DNA of 64,000 bases. Source: Cryptomeria japonica (taxonomy: Eukaryota; Streptophyta; Pinopsida; Cupressales; Cupressaceae). The notes under the pieces were generated by a model. It had not been told where the DNA came from, did no database searches, and was given only the letters and a program-made list of their open reading frames with translations. The stretch covers positions 818,782,396 through 818,846,395 of the forward strand of contig NC_081414.1 of the NCBI RefSeq assembly GCF_030272615.1. The letters run 5' to 3'. Position numbers and translations under genes: made by a program. Below are positions 1 to 12,150 of this stretch, piece after piece. How positions within the stretch are numbered: position 1 is the first letter of the stretch; the number at the start of each line of letters is the position of its first letter.

Positions 1-138
1 CAACATGGATATGTTCTGCGCGAGATCCGGTATCTTTCACCGGTAGTCATTTATGTCAATGGAAGATTAGGGTTTTTCATGGAGGTTAAAAGGTTGAATT
101 CACTTCATTATTGATCACCTTACATTCAAGGCAATCTC

Positions 139-200
139 AGAGTGATTAAGAGCAACTAAGAGCAACTAAGAGCAATCAAAGGCATTTCAGAGCAATCAGA
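139..200 (+). repeat. short tandem repeat in the leader
   Basis: The unit is about ten bases, AGAGCAACTA and close variants. It repeats several times in the leader upstream of the long ORF. No function is apparent. Confidence 0.6.
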
Positions 201-286
201 TTTCTTCTTGAGTGATTTCACCGACATCTGGAGGAATTTGTTGGAGGTTTTCACCGAGAAGGATCAAAAGGTATTTATCTTTAAAT

Positions 287-3200
287 ATGGAAGCGAGATC
301 ATCATCTATTCCTATCTTTGTTGCAAACCTGATTGTAGTAGAGGTCAAGGACCGCCCCAGGCTAATTTTTAAGCAGTATCCGCATGTGGTTACCCTGGAA
401 GATTCGGTTGGAGCATTTTCCCGTGTTCAGGAGGGAGTTGTTTATGCTGAAGATGTTAGGGCATATATACACTGTCACATTGAGGACTTGGATACATCAG
501 AAATAAAGGGCATGTATATGAGTGAGTTGATGGGAGAATCTAGAAAGATCAAACTGACATACAAACACATTGAAGACTTAGGGTTTACCGACATTTTGGA
601 CATTCCGGAATTCAAAGATGAGATAATTAGGTATGTTTTGAGCAGAGTACATAGGGAATTTATATGGTTAGACAGACCTTACAAAATCACCAAGGAAGTC
701 ATTTGAGCAATCACTGGTTTACCATCGGTTGGGCAACATCCAGACAAGAAGGTTTCGAATGATTTCGTGAACAAGATCACCGACACGACATCTGATAGGA
801 AATCTATGAGAGTGAGCACTATTATCGACACAGACATCAGATTTGATAACATGATCATCGGGTATAAGGTAACTCAGTCAAACCGATTGAATTTTGTTTC
901 CAGTTCCTGTATTTTGGCTGCATACAAAATGATGAGAGAGGATGTGAAATTGGATCCATGCAGTTGGATGTTAAATGAATTGTTAATAAACCTAGGGAAG
1001 ATAAAGGGAGATAAGAAGGGAACCTTCTGGTATGACAACTTAATAGTCTGCTTAATGTTATATTTCATGAATGATACACCCGGTTTTGGTAAGAGGCAAT
1101 GGGCATTTGACATCCTGGTAGGGAGACAATTGAAACAGTCAATTGCTGCTTTAGGAATTCAGAGAGATGATAAGGTATGGGGATATTTCAAAGCATTTCA
1201 GAAATCCATGAGGTCTAGGGTAAGGGTACCTAAGCATATTGTAGAAAAATATTCAACCGACATATGCTTCATGGTGAAGAAGGATGAAACACTTATGGAA
1301 GCGGTTAAGCTTCGACATATTTGGATTGAGGAAATGGGCTATGAGGAGGATCCACAAATTCTTGATGCCTATGCAAAAATGTTGATTGATGCACCTATTG
1401 ATGAGGCAGAGAAACCCTATGGTATTGCACAACAGAAAACACATGAGGTTGAAACAAAGTTCAATCGGAAGAAAATAGAGAAGAAAGAGGGAAAAGCAAG
1501 CAAATTTGTTGAGAAGGTCTCATAGGACATCAAAGCATTAATTGATGTTGTCTTGGAGAAAGGAAGGAAGAGGAAGAATCCAGAAGTACAAATTGAGCCT
1601 GTTACTACACTGTTGGCATTCAAGAGGGTTGTAAGGAAGAAAACAGAGGAAACAAAGGTTGAAGCTAAAAAGCAATTGGTTAGGAAGGTTACATTCAAAA
1701 TACCGACACAAAAGAAAGCGCCAAAAGTAACCACTTCAGCTGCATCTGGTACTATAAAGAGGAAGAAGAAGAGTGACAGTGATACAGCTATTCAATCTGG
1801 TAATGTGAATATCATTCCACCTAAAACTTGTGCAGAATTAGTAGATGAAATAACCAAGGATGGCATGTTAAAGAATGTACAACATTACTATGATCATTTA
1901 GAAGATGATGAACAAAGAGAGGTAGAGCAAGCAGTCTTATTATACTTGGACATTTATAAGAAAGCCTTAATAGAAATAGAAAATCAAATACTGGTTGAAT
2001 TGTATAATATGTTAGATGCTAGAAGACTGTCAGCTATGCAAGAAGATAAGCATATCAAAATTCAAGAGTTATTATCTGTTATTGCCCCAGAAGAAATGGA
2101 AAGGACGCTTGAGGTGGCAGATATAATTTTTTTTAATAGCAAACATAGAATAACCAGTCTGATGCTAGGAAGGGTAAATGAAATAATAAAAGAAACTCAA
2201 AAAGCATGGGTTAAGTTCTTTGGAGAGAACAGAGGATTCTTTACTTTACCAGAATCTAAGGCAGACACTGTTGACACCCCGACTGAAGGAAAAGGAAAGA
2301 GGATTATGGGTATTTCACCCTCAGTTTTGAAAAATATTAAGATAGTGGAAATTAAGCCCCCGATTGATACAAATGTACAGACAAATATTGAGATACCGAT
2401 CAACACAGAGAGTGAACAAGTTAATGTTGTACATGATACTAATATTGAGGATAACAACCCTCCAGATACAAATGTACAGGTTGAGGTTAACTTTCTTATA
2501 GAGGAATTGACAGTTACACAGACTGCACCAAGTGACAAAGCCACCAGTGCAAGTGAGGAGGTTATAAAGGCTAAATCATTAGAGGAAAAGAAAGGGGAAA
2601 CCGATAAGGAACCGATAGTTGGTCCATCATTGTTGTCAATTGACACCTCACAGATTGAAAACAAAAACACAACAGAGATGAGTCCTACTGAACTCATGAT
2701 GATGGCAACACAAAAACTGATGAAGGAGAGATCTATAGATAAAGGTATTATTGATCAATCAATCACTGTTTTACACAGACTAGTCCCAGAGTGCAAGATT
2801 CAAAATGAAGTGAGCCCATCCGACAAGCTTAAAATAATTATTGAGCATATTTCAAAGGATTTTCAATCCTTACAACAGATTTCAAACCGACAAGCATTGG
2901 AAAGGTTCACTCAGGCTAAGAGAGCTACATTTGATCAGGCGATAAAATCTGAGAAGAAAAAGATTGATGAGAAGCTGGAACTGATAGATATTTCTTTGAA
3001 ACAATGTACAAATATTTATAGGGTATGTTGCAACATTGATATACTTACAACTAATGTGGATAAGAAGATAAAAGAACTTCAGGAGAAAATTGCAAATATT
3101 GCTAACTCTTTTGACAAACTGACTTCATTGACTACATCCATTGATGGTCAAATTTTGATTTTGGAAAACCAAATTTCTGTTCTTGAAAAGGAAAGAGACA

Positions 3201-3430
3201 AAATTATAAGAAGGGCTAGAAGTCCGAGAGGCTTGGTGAGTCCTCGGTTGCATTCACTCAGTGTACATAAGAAAGAATGTGTAGATATGGTGGGAAAGTC
3301 CACACTGATAGAGGTAAATGAGAAAGAGTCATTTGCACATATACTAAATGGACTTGTATCTATTTCTGGATTCAAAACAGGTTGGGATACCTATCTTGAG
3401 CTACTGGAGAAGGCTTATCTAGAATTTTGA
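287..3430 (+). pseudogene. long unrecognised ORF of LTR element 1, broken by two stops
   Basis: One frame stays open from ATG 287 to the stop at 3,428-3,430, about 1,047 codons, apart from TGA at 704-706 and TAG at 1,523-1,525. Both stops are explained by one C-to-T change (CGA, CAG). I do not recognise the family. The first 400 or so residues look globular, with a conserved-looking stretch around the first stop (PYKITKEVI before it, AITGLP after it). Next comes a lysine/arginine-rich segment (KKTEETKVEAKKQLVRK), then an acidic low-complexity middle. The C-terminal 170 residues are heptad-rich and look like a coiled coil. There is no zinc knuckle, protease or polymerase motif. Its place just before the polypurine tracts matches the extra or env-like ORF position of SIRE elements, but a gag-like role in a non-autonomous element is equally possible. 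I chose ATG 287 because the codons upstream to 212 lack a better ATG. Confidence 0.6.
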
Positions 3431-3722
3431 AATTTGTTAAGCTCCGGTAAGATATTTTTGGGATATTTATTGTACAGTTTTTTGAATCTTTGACATTCTT
3501 TTTAGAATTTTTGATGGCATTGATGTCAAAGGGGGAGTGATATAGATGTGAAAAACAATAGAAGGAGTTGTATACATCAGGGGGAGTTATGGAGTTATAG
3601 AGATATGGAGATGTAGAGTATTTTGCATATTCAACTTAGGGGGAGCAGACAGGATGAAACTGACATATGAAACCTTGACCATTTTTCACATGAGTGTTGC
3701 CATCAATGCCAAAGGGGGAGAT
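3431..3722 (+). promoter_or_regulatory. repeated polypurine tracts; the last primes plus-strand DNA
   Basis: GGGGGAG-type tracts occur near 3,531, 3,580, 3,639 and 3,711-3,720. The last, AAAGGGGGAGAT, abuts the LTR start at 3,723 and is the likely polypurine tract. The stretch between the ORF stop and the LTR is otherwise non-coding. The same arrangement recurs before the 3' LTR of the Copia element at 12,317. Confidence 0.7.
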
Positions 3723-4658
3723 TGTTGGCAATTGACACTCAATTGGTTGGTTTCACTATGTTGTCATTGACAACAATATAATATTGTGTTATGGCTTCAT
3801 GTTTTGGTTCAGTTGTGTACCGACAGGCACTTCACAGACACAACACCGACACCGACATGACAAAAGGATTTCTTTGGTTACCGACAATGCATGCCGACAT
3901 GGTTTAAAATATGGTTATCGGTATTGAAGGTCGACATCTCTTGGATCCGGAATCGACAGTTGTTCTTAATATTTATGCATTCATATTATCTCGCTGACAT
4001 GTAATTTGATCTTGTATATATCTTTGTAAGTCGATATAAGGCATGATAATTTGTATAGGGTATATAGGTCAGTTGGATTAGATCATTTTGACAGAGACAT
4101 GAGAAATAGGAGATCATGGATATGTGAATGTAATATGATGCAAAATATATCAGAGAGATTATGTATGTGAGGAAATTCATGTAAGGGTTATTCCGGTAAA
4201 GGGTTTAGGGTTTTCAGACTGGAATAGACAGAGCTTAAACTGGAACTATATTTTGGCATAGAAGATGCTATCTTAGCAGTTCAACACTTCTCTGGATTGT
4301 AGTCTGAATTTTTATGTAGTCAGTGAGGCTCCTTTTGTGATTGAGCAGTGTGCTCTAGGCTGTAAGCCTTCCTGCAAGTGCAGGCCCCTCATATTCTATA
4401 ATATCTCTTCATATGGCCAGTGGATTGATATTGTGCGTCACAAATCCCACCGTGGTTTTTCCTCTTTGAGGTTTTCTACGTATTATTTTGTGTGTTATGA
4501 TTCTCATTTATGTGATTGGCTTATCGGTTGCTTTACTTCTTTCCATTCTATATGTACCGGTATACCGATTGACGTATGCATGTTTTAATAAGGATAAAAT
4601 TGATCATTCCGGTATAACACTGATTCACCCCCCCTCTCAGTGTTATTGGATTCCAACA
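3723..4658 (+). repeat. 3' LTR of element 1
   Basis: The 936-bp LTR starts TGTTGGCA directly after the polypurine tract and ends TTCCAACA, giving a TGTTGG/CCAACA terminal inverted repeat. Near the end it carries ACTGATTCACCCCCCCTC, which is also near the 3' end of the LTRs at 6,311 and 12,317. The U5 segment is therefore shared between different families in this window. The 5' partner lies outside the window. Confidence 0.85.
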
Positions 4659-5122
4659 GTTAGTCTGAGCCTATCCCCTATGTATGCCAACATTTCGATC
4701 ATAAGAACAACCCGTTGAAGACTGCACCCGTTTTGTGTAGTTGTCCTCAGTGTGGCGAAGCAAAGTGTGGTTTCTCGAGAACACCTAGTTAATACCGTCT
4801 CCAGAATTCGTAGGTTTAGATCAGCTTTCTTAACCCTATCTCCTTTTCCCCTTTTGAAAGTCTAAATCTCAGAAAATCCAAAAAATGAGAGAGCCTAAAA
4901 TTGACAAATCCATCTAGGTCCAAAAGATTGAAAGACATTCATAAACGTAAGTCCCCCTTGAGATTTTCAGCATACACTACCCAAGCAGCTATCCCACTAA
5001 ATTCGCTTGTTCGCACATATAGACCTTGGAATCAGTAGTGATTTTTTAGGAGAGGATAGAATACCTTTGGGTATCTTATTCTAATGTTTAGTAGATGATA
5101 AAACAAACACCAACAAACTGGA
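4659..5122. other. non-coding stretch, no gene seen
   Basis: I see no coding frame, LTR boundary or tandem repeat here. The sequence resembles old transposon DNA but I cannot assign it. Confidence 0.4.
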
Positions 5123-5690
5123 GATGAGTTTGTTGAGGTAAAGTTGGTGTTGATGGGTGGAGAGTTTGACCCCATAATATAATGATTCTGAGAGATGAGA
5201 GTGTTATTAGTATTGATAATTATAATTTCTGATGGTGGTCTCCAATATACAAAAAAAGATACATACAATAGAGCAATTGAGGAACTTAGTCTATAGACAA
5301 TGAGTTTCTTGAGGTAAAGTTGGTGTTGTATGGGTGGGGAGTGTGGCCTCATGATATAATGCTTATGAGAGATTGAGTGTTATTAGTATTGTTACAAGTG
5401 AACTAACCTACATGAAAAAACCTTTAAAAAGTTTGAGTTTTCCAAGTCATTTAATAAATCAGAGTCTACAAGGGATGAGTTTGTTGAGGTAAAGCTTTGA
5501 GAGGTGACTTGATGATCTTATAGGTGTAGTCTACCTTATTGAGGAACTTAGTCTATAGGGGATGAGTTTGTTGAAATAAAGTTTGTGCTGCTTGGGTGAA
5601 AATTACGATCCTATGATATAATGCTTCTAAGAGATGAGAGTGTGTTATTAGTATTGATAATTATAATTTCTGGTGGTGGTCTCTAGAAAA
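5123..5690 (+). repeat. imperfect tandem repeat, four copies
   Basis: Copies start near 5,123, 5,300, 5,474 and 5,560. Each opens with ATGAGTTTGTTGAGGTAAAG or a close variant. The fuller copies continue through TTATTAGTATTGATAATTAT; the third is truncated. A fifth copy lies at about 37,480-37,590, so this is a dispersed family as well as a local array. No coding potential is evident. Confidence 0.7.
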
Positions 5691-6305
5691 GATACATATA
5701 AAAGAGAGAGAAGGACTTTAAGGGAGAGGGATGATCAAACCTTAATGAAAAGGGAAGGGTTTTTGTTTCAAAAGATTTATTTCTTACAAAGATTTTTTAA
5801 ATTTACTGGGGTTGTCCATTCCATCAAATTCACCTCAACTTAATTCTTGGTGGGTAAAATTTCATCCACAAAGTTGTTTTAGCTACCGGATACAGTCCAT
5901 TCCACCAAATTCATTTGGGGTACGATCACCATCTCACCCCTTATGATGTCCGAGCTTTGCACTAAGTTAGATTTGATACTTGGTGGATTCATTGAGAACC
6001 ATTCAACTTCACCAGATGACCAAGACTTTATTCATAAACAAACGAAAAAACTTTGTCCTATAGATTAAATGCATTTTTGCGAATAACCTTTTATTTATAA
6101 TTTTAATGTTTTGGCAACACCCATTTAATAAGTAGCTAAACTAAGTAGAGTTTGTGCTGAGTGTCATGTGGAGTTGTGGATAAATAATATCTAATCATCA
6201 ACAATTATGAGAATTGCGCCCTTCATGCATACAAGTGTTGTTGGTGTTTATTGATTTCCAAAATTTATTGGAGTATCCAGTACATCCTCAGCTTGGGCTT
6301 TTTGT
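5691..6305. other. non-coding stretch, no gene seen
   Basis: AT-rich sequence without a credible ORF. It is the target DNA of the Copia insertion; its last five bases before the element repeat after it. Confidence 0.4.
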
Positions 6306-6310
6306 TTATC

Positions 6311-7912
6311 TGTTGGCATTATGAGAACCGGCATGAGCCTTATGTAAACTGGCATGAAGACATAATGATATTGTATGTTGTCATTGATGTCAATATGAGA
6401 CATAGTGTGAACCAACACATGAGATAAGAGAAGAAAGAGATACCGGCATATGTGTGACCCGGTATATGCCAAAGTGAAGCGGCACATTTGTTCAAAGTGA
6501 ACCGGCATGCAGTTATGAGAACCGGCACATGGAAGCACTATATGACTACCGGTTGGTAAGGCAGCTTCCACTTCGGGGTTTCTAGTTGGAGTATCTCAAG
6601 TTTGTGTGACTCGATCGGTGATCTTTGTGTGATGAGTTAGTAGTATGATGGAGGACAGATCGTGTTGCCATGTAAGCTCTGTGTGTGTGAAGGATCTTGC
6701 ATGAAGAAGACTATTCCTATCTACCTTGGGAATGTGCGAAGTCTGTCAAATAGTGATAACGCGTGATGGGTTATCAGCCGCCATGAAAACGGTGGATAAT
6801 GGACGATGGAGAATGTCTTGAGATCGACTCAAGACTGGTGCATTCAATGCAGTATGTTTCAACGGTCAGGATCGAACCATTTGAATTTCTCAACCTAACA
6901 GGTTTAGGGTTTAGGGTTTTTGCTAGCGACCTGTATGTTCCCTATAAGGTCGATGTTAGGTTTCTATCTAAAGTTGTTGGCAAAAAGTTGTGAGTGTGTA
7001 TCCAACGAAAGTGATACAAGATTCTTGCTAGACCATAGGAGAAAAGAGATACCTGCAAAGTGTATGTGCAGAAGGAAAAGAGGAGCCTAAACGGATCTGT
7101 ATTAGTATTAAGTACTGTTAACAGATCATTGTAATACCTGTTGATCTCTAACCACTTCAACAGTTGCAAAATCCCCTAACAGGGTAGCCTTAACTGGCTT
7201 GATTCAAAATCCCTTAAATCGGGTGGTCTTAACCGGCTTGTTGTAAATCCCTTAACTGGGTAACTCGAAGCTAATGAGTTCTGAGAAGCTAGAGAAGCTT
7301 AGGAGATCCTTTCAGCTATTGAGTTCTTAAAATCCTCTAACAAGGTGACCCTACCGGGTTTAACCCTTAACCGGGTGATCCCTAACAGGATCGGTTCCTA
7401 CCAGAACCTATTGTAATGTTCTTAATCAGACAAGGCTCCTAACAGAGCGGACTTCTAAAGAGTTCAAAAAGCAGCTTGTGGATATTCATCCCCACTGTGG
7501 TTTTTCCCAGTTGGGTTTCCACGTGAAAAATGTGTGTCATGTGAAATGCTTTTGTCTTGTGATGCTTTGTTTTATCTGTTATGCACATGAAGTTTCTATG
7601 TTTTATGCCTGTCTATAAAACATATTGAACTCATTGTTGTGAAGATTTGATGGTTAGGTCTACTAGTTCATGCATGAAAATATTATGATAATGTGGTATT
7701 GAGCTAAGAGAAAAGCTTAGTAAGTGACCGGTTCATGACTGATTGAGTTATTCTGGATGCTACCGGTTGCACTCTGTTTTACTGGTATCTCTGTTTATCA
7801 GTCATTGTGAGTGTTTGCTATCAAACCGATTTTGGATTGTATTTATGTCTATACTGATTCACCCCCCCTCTCAATACCGGTTTGGTACTAGTGGTTCATC
7901 ATTGAGTTATCA
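6311..7912 (+). repeat. 5' LTR of the Copia element
   Basis: The 1,602-bp LTR starts TGTTGGCATT and ends GAGTTATCA, two bases before the primer binding site. It is rich in ACCGG motifs and carries a run of similar AATCCCTTAACCGGG units between about 7,170 and 7,400. It also holds a doubled plant-telomere motif (6,902-6,919) and two adjacent inverted repeats (6,815-6,851). Confidence 0.93.
6815..6851 (+). promoter_or_regulatory. paired inverted repeats in the LTR
   Basis: GTCTTGAG (6,815-6,822) and CTCAAGAC (6,828-6,835) form a perfect 8-bp stem with a 5-nt loop. Three bases on, TGCATT and AATGCA form a second palindrome around one base (6,839-6,851). The same pair is unchanged in the 3' LTR at 12,821-12,857, although other parts of the LTRs have diverged. 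A role in RNA folding, dimerisation or packaging is possible but only inferred. Confidence 0.5.
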
Positions 7913-7914
7913 AT

Positions 7915-7926
7915 TGGTATCAGAGC
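7915..7926 (+). promoter_or_regulatory. primer binding site, initiator Met tRNA
   Basis: TGGTATCAGAGC starts two bases after the 5' LTR end and is the usual complement of the plant initiator methionine tRNA 3' end. Confidence 0.9.
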
Positions 7927-7981
7927 CCTCCAGGTCCTCTGTGTTGTAAGCTTAACCGCTTGAGGGAAAGATCCTAGCCAA

Positions 7982-10900
7982 ATGATGAAGAGGGAAGGTC
8001 CAAAGTTCAACAGGGAAAACTTTGGTATATGGAAAGACAGGATGAAGATATTCATCAAAAGTATGAGTGTTCAACACTGGAGTTATGTTGAAAATGTATA
8101 TGTTGTTCCTACCAGTACTCTCACTGATGACCAAAAGAGAGAGATACAAGAAAACGGGCAAGTCATGGAAGCCCTCATCAGTAGTCTATCTGACATTGAG
8201 TTTATTGATGTTCAGGACAAGGCAAATCCCAAAGAAGTATGGGATGCTCTTGAAAATATCTATGGTGGTGATGAGCATGTAAAATAGGCTAAGGAAGAGA
8301 GCTTGAGAGGAAAGTTTGAAGACATGAGAATGGTTGAAGGAGAGACCATTAAATAGTATGAAATAAGAATCAAAATAGTTGTTGGAGAAATAAAGAGTGC
8401 AGGTGGCAAAATAGAAGATTCCACTGTGGTAAGTAAAGTCCTGAGATCCTTGTTGCCGGTCTATGCAATAAGGGTTGCTACTATATAGGAGCTAAGATCA
8501 ATAGACAAGTCTAAGGCATCGTTGGACTCCATCATAGCCAAGTTGACAGCCTATGAGCTAAATAGCTTTGATGGTAGTGTTCAAAAGTCAGAATCAACTT
8601 TTAAAGCTTCTGCTATACCATCCAGAAAAGGAAAAGAGGCTAGCACTAATGGGGAACCTAGTCAGAACAGAGAGATGAAGGATGAAGAGTTTCTGATGGA
8701 ATTTGAAGCTCTTCTGGCCAGGAGATTCCCAAAAGGAACTGGTAAATACAAAGGTAAACTACCTTTGAAATGTTTCTCCTGCAACCGGATAGGACATATT
8801 GCTATGAACTGTCCTAATAGTGACAACAAGGACAAATTGGAAAGGTTCAAGAAATTCAAAGGAGGAAACTAGATAAATTGTTTTGTGGCAGTTGATGAAG
8901 GTGTCACAGATGAGGAATCTGAAGATGAAGAAAATGAAGACATTGTGTTCGTTGCTGTAAAGGAAGATGTGACAGACAAGAAGGCTCTTGTCTCCCAGTT
9001 TGATGATTCCAATGAGTGGATCATTGACAGTGGTTGCTCTCACCATATGACTGGTGACCGGAGCAAGTTTCTATCATTAGAAGAGTATGATGGTGGTGTG
9101 GTTCGCTTTGACAATGATGCACCATGCATGGTCAAAGGCAGAGGGTCCATCTCCTTGAATGGAAAGAGTAGTGCTGACAATGTGTATTGGGTTGATGGTC
9201 TCAGACACAACCTTCTAAGTGTTGCCCAGTTAAATGATAGTGGACTCGCTCTACAATTCAAGAATGGAGTTTGCAGAATCAAACGTAAAGATGGTAAATT
9301 GGTAACCACCGGCATGCAAACTAAAGGTAACCTATTTCATCTAAATGCTAATATAAGTACATGTCTTATGGCTAAGCTTGATGATAGTTGGATATGACAT
9401 AGGAGATTCTGCCATGTGAACTTTGACAACATTGTGAAGGCTAGTAAGATCAAGGCAGTTAGAGGGTTGCCAGTGCTGAGCAAACTGGATAATACCTTGT
9501 GTAGAGAATGTCAATTGGGGAAAATGTCTTCCTCAACTTTTAAAGGTAAATCTTTCACTGCTGACAACTTGCTTGATCTTGTGCATACTGATTTATGTGG
9601 TCCTATGAAAACTAGAAGTGTGCAGGGTGATAGGTACTTCATGATTCTCACTGATGACTGCTCAAGAATGATGTGGGTTACATTCTTGAAAGACAAGTTT
9701 GAAGCTTTTGGGAAATTCAAAGCTTTCAGAGCATTAGTGGAAAAGGAAAGCGGTAAAAGGATCAAGTGTCTCAGAACTGATCAAGGAGGGGAATTCACTT
9801 CCAGTGAATTCAACAAGTACTGTGAAGAATTTGGCATCAAGAGACAGCTATCTGCCCCCCGGACTCCACAGTAGAATGGCCTAGTAGAGAGGAATAACCG
9901 GACTGTGGTTGAAGCAGCTAGAACTATGTTGATCCAAGGAAAGGTTGCTCACACCTTTTGGAGAGAAGCGGTGAGCACTGCAGTTTACACTATGAACCGG
10001 GTACTCATCAAAAAGGGCAAAGACAAAACTCCTTATGAGTATTGGACCGGTAAGACCCCTGTGGTAAATTATTTTAAGGTCTTTGGTAGCAAATGTTACA
10101 TCAAGAGGAGTGAACATTAGGGCAAATTTGAAGCTAAATGTGATGAAGGAATATTTCTAGGATATTCCACCAAGAGTAAAGCTTTCAAGTGCTACAACAA
10201 TAGGACTCAGAGAATTATGGAAAGCATCAATGTAAGAGTTGATGAATCCTCTAAGAAGACTGAGAAAACTGGCAGTGAGCAAGTCGTAAATGAATCGGTT
10301 GCAACCTTCTGGGAACCGGTTGTCAATCAAGCGAGCACCAGTAACAGTGTTCCTGAACCGGTGAATGTTGATACTGATGAAGATAAGGATGAAGAAGAAA
10401 AGCAAGAAGAACTAATTAAGACCATTCCTCGGTATGTCAAGTTGAATCATGATCCCAAGCAGATCATAGGTGATAAGGATGTAGGAATCCTTACCAGAAG
10501 AAAGATCAGAGAAAACTTATGCATGGTCTCTAAATTTGAGCCTAAATCATTCAAAGAGGCTCATAATGATGAAGATTGGATCAAGGCAATGGAAGAAGAA
10601 CTTGACCAGATAGAGAAAAATGGTACATGGTCATTGGTACCCAGACCAGAGCATAAGAATGTCATTGGCACCAAATGGGTGTTTATAAATAAGTTGAATG
10701 AGGATGGCACAGTGATTAGGAATAAAGCCAGACTGGTATGCAAAGGATATGCTCAAGAAGAAGGTGAAGACTATGGGGAAACCTTTGCTCCTGTAGCCAG
10801 ATTGGAAGGAGTTCGTATGCTTCTTGCATATGCAGCTTTTAAGAGATTCAAGGTGTATCAAATGGATGTAAAATCTGCATTCCTAAATGGTGTACTTGAA

Positions 10901-12073
10901 GAGGAGGTATATATTGAGCAACCGGATGGGTTTACCCTATCTGAAGACAGTGACATGGTATGTAGGCTACACAAAGCATTATATGGTCTAAAGCAAGCAC
11001 CTAGGGCATGGTATGAGCGCCTACATTCCCATCTTGTGAAGATTGGATTTGAGAGAACAAGTGAAGATAGTAATATCTACTTGAAGTCTGAAGAAGATCA
11101 GATCCTGATCTGTGAAGTCTTTGTTGATGACATCATCTTTGGTGGAGATGACAAGATGAGTCATGAGTTTGTTGATGAGATGAAGAAAGAGTTTGAAATG
11201 TCACTCATAGGGGAGATTAAGTTCTTCATTGGACTGCAGATCCAGCAGATGAAAGATGGAATCTTCATCACTCAGTCCAAATATGTCAAAGAGGTGTTGA
11301 AGACTTTTGACATGGAAGATAGCAAACCGGTTGGTACACCGATGGTGACCGATTGCAAGTTGACAAAGGAAGATGATTCTGCATTGGTTGATGAGAAGGA
11401 ATACCGATCAATGATTGGTAAGTTGCACTATGTAGTGCATAGCAGACCGGATATTGCACATGCAGTTGGCATCATTGCAAGGTTCCAGAAGAGTCCAAGA
11501 GAATCTCACTTGAGTGCAGTCAAGCGGATTCTTAGGTATCCGAAGGGAACAATTGACTATGGATTGTGGTACCCATACAACAATAATTTCAATCTGAAAG
11601 TATTCACAGATGCTGATTGGGCTAGTAATGTGGATGATCGGAAGAGCACAACCGGCGGTGCATTCTTTCTCGGTGGTAGATTGGTCTCATGGATGAGTAA
11701 AAAGCAGAGTTGCATCTTTCAGTCTACAGCGGAAGTGGAGTATGTTGCAGCCTTCATGAACTATACTCAGAGAATCTGGATGAAGCATGTACTGGAAGGC
11801 TTCAAGATCCCTGTCCCTGAACCGGTAAGTATATTCTATGATAACACAAGTGCTATCAATATATCAAAGAATCCGGTTTTACATTCTAGAACCAAGCATT
11901 TTGAGCTTAAGTATCATTTCTTGAGGGAAAAGGTTCAGAATAAAGAGATTGCACTGGAGCATGTGTCCAGTAAGGAGCAGTTAGGAGACATATTCACTAA
12001 GCCTCTCCCAAAGACAACATTTGTGCATTTGAGAGGTGAATTAGGGGTATTGTCCCTTCAGGAGGTGAACTAA
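7982..12073 (+). pseudogene. Copia gag-pol polyprotein with seven nonsense codons
   Basis: All 4,092 bases lie in one frame with no frameshift. Premature stops are TAG at 8,285, 8,354, 8,486, 8,870, 9,872 and 10,118 and TGA at 9,395, each one C-to-T or G-to-A step from Gln or Trp. Gag ends with a complete zinc knuckle, CX2CX4HX4C (8,771-8,812). The protease has its DSG at 9,026-9,034. The integrase shows Asp 9,590, Asp 9,779 and Glu 9,887, with exactly 35 residues between the last two (the D35E pattern). The stop at 9,872 replaces a Gln of the conserved TPQQNG motif. The RT active site is FVDD (11,120-11,131). RNase H motifs FTDADWA and DIFTKPL follow. From 10,121 to the natural TAA at 12,071 the frame is open. 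Expression of a full polyprotein is not possible without readthrough. Confidence 0.93.
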
Positions 12074-12150
12074 AAGTGGTTGTTCCACATCAGTCAGGTA
12101 CTGGATAGACAAATCTTTGGTTGATTGGTGTGTTTAAGGATGCTACTCCT

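Larger units (their letters stand above)
1..4658 (+). mobile_element. 3' part of a SIRE-like LTR retrotransposon
   Basis: The window opens inside an LTR retrotransposon and runs to the end of its 3' LTR at 4,658. Visible parts in order are an untranslated leader, one long interrupted ORF (287-3,430), a stretch with four purine-rich GGGGGAG tracts, and a 936-bp LTR. No gag, protease, integrase or reverse transcriptase is seen in this part. The element is therefore either non-autonomous or carries this ORF downstream of a pol gene that lies before the window. The repeated purine tracts and the LTR start TGTTGGCA are features of the SIRE/Maximus branch of Copia elements. The 5' LTR and TSD cannot be seen. 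Confidence 0.75.

Noticed and set aside
2197-2697. 166-codon minus-strand frame, and other frames antisense to 287-3,430, 7,982-12,073 and 26,080-28,311
   Set aside because: Shadows of the real plus-strand frames.
4337-4718. Two overlapping short open frames
   Set aside because: They lie in the LTR and its flank; no coding evidence.
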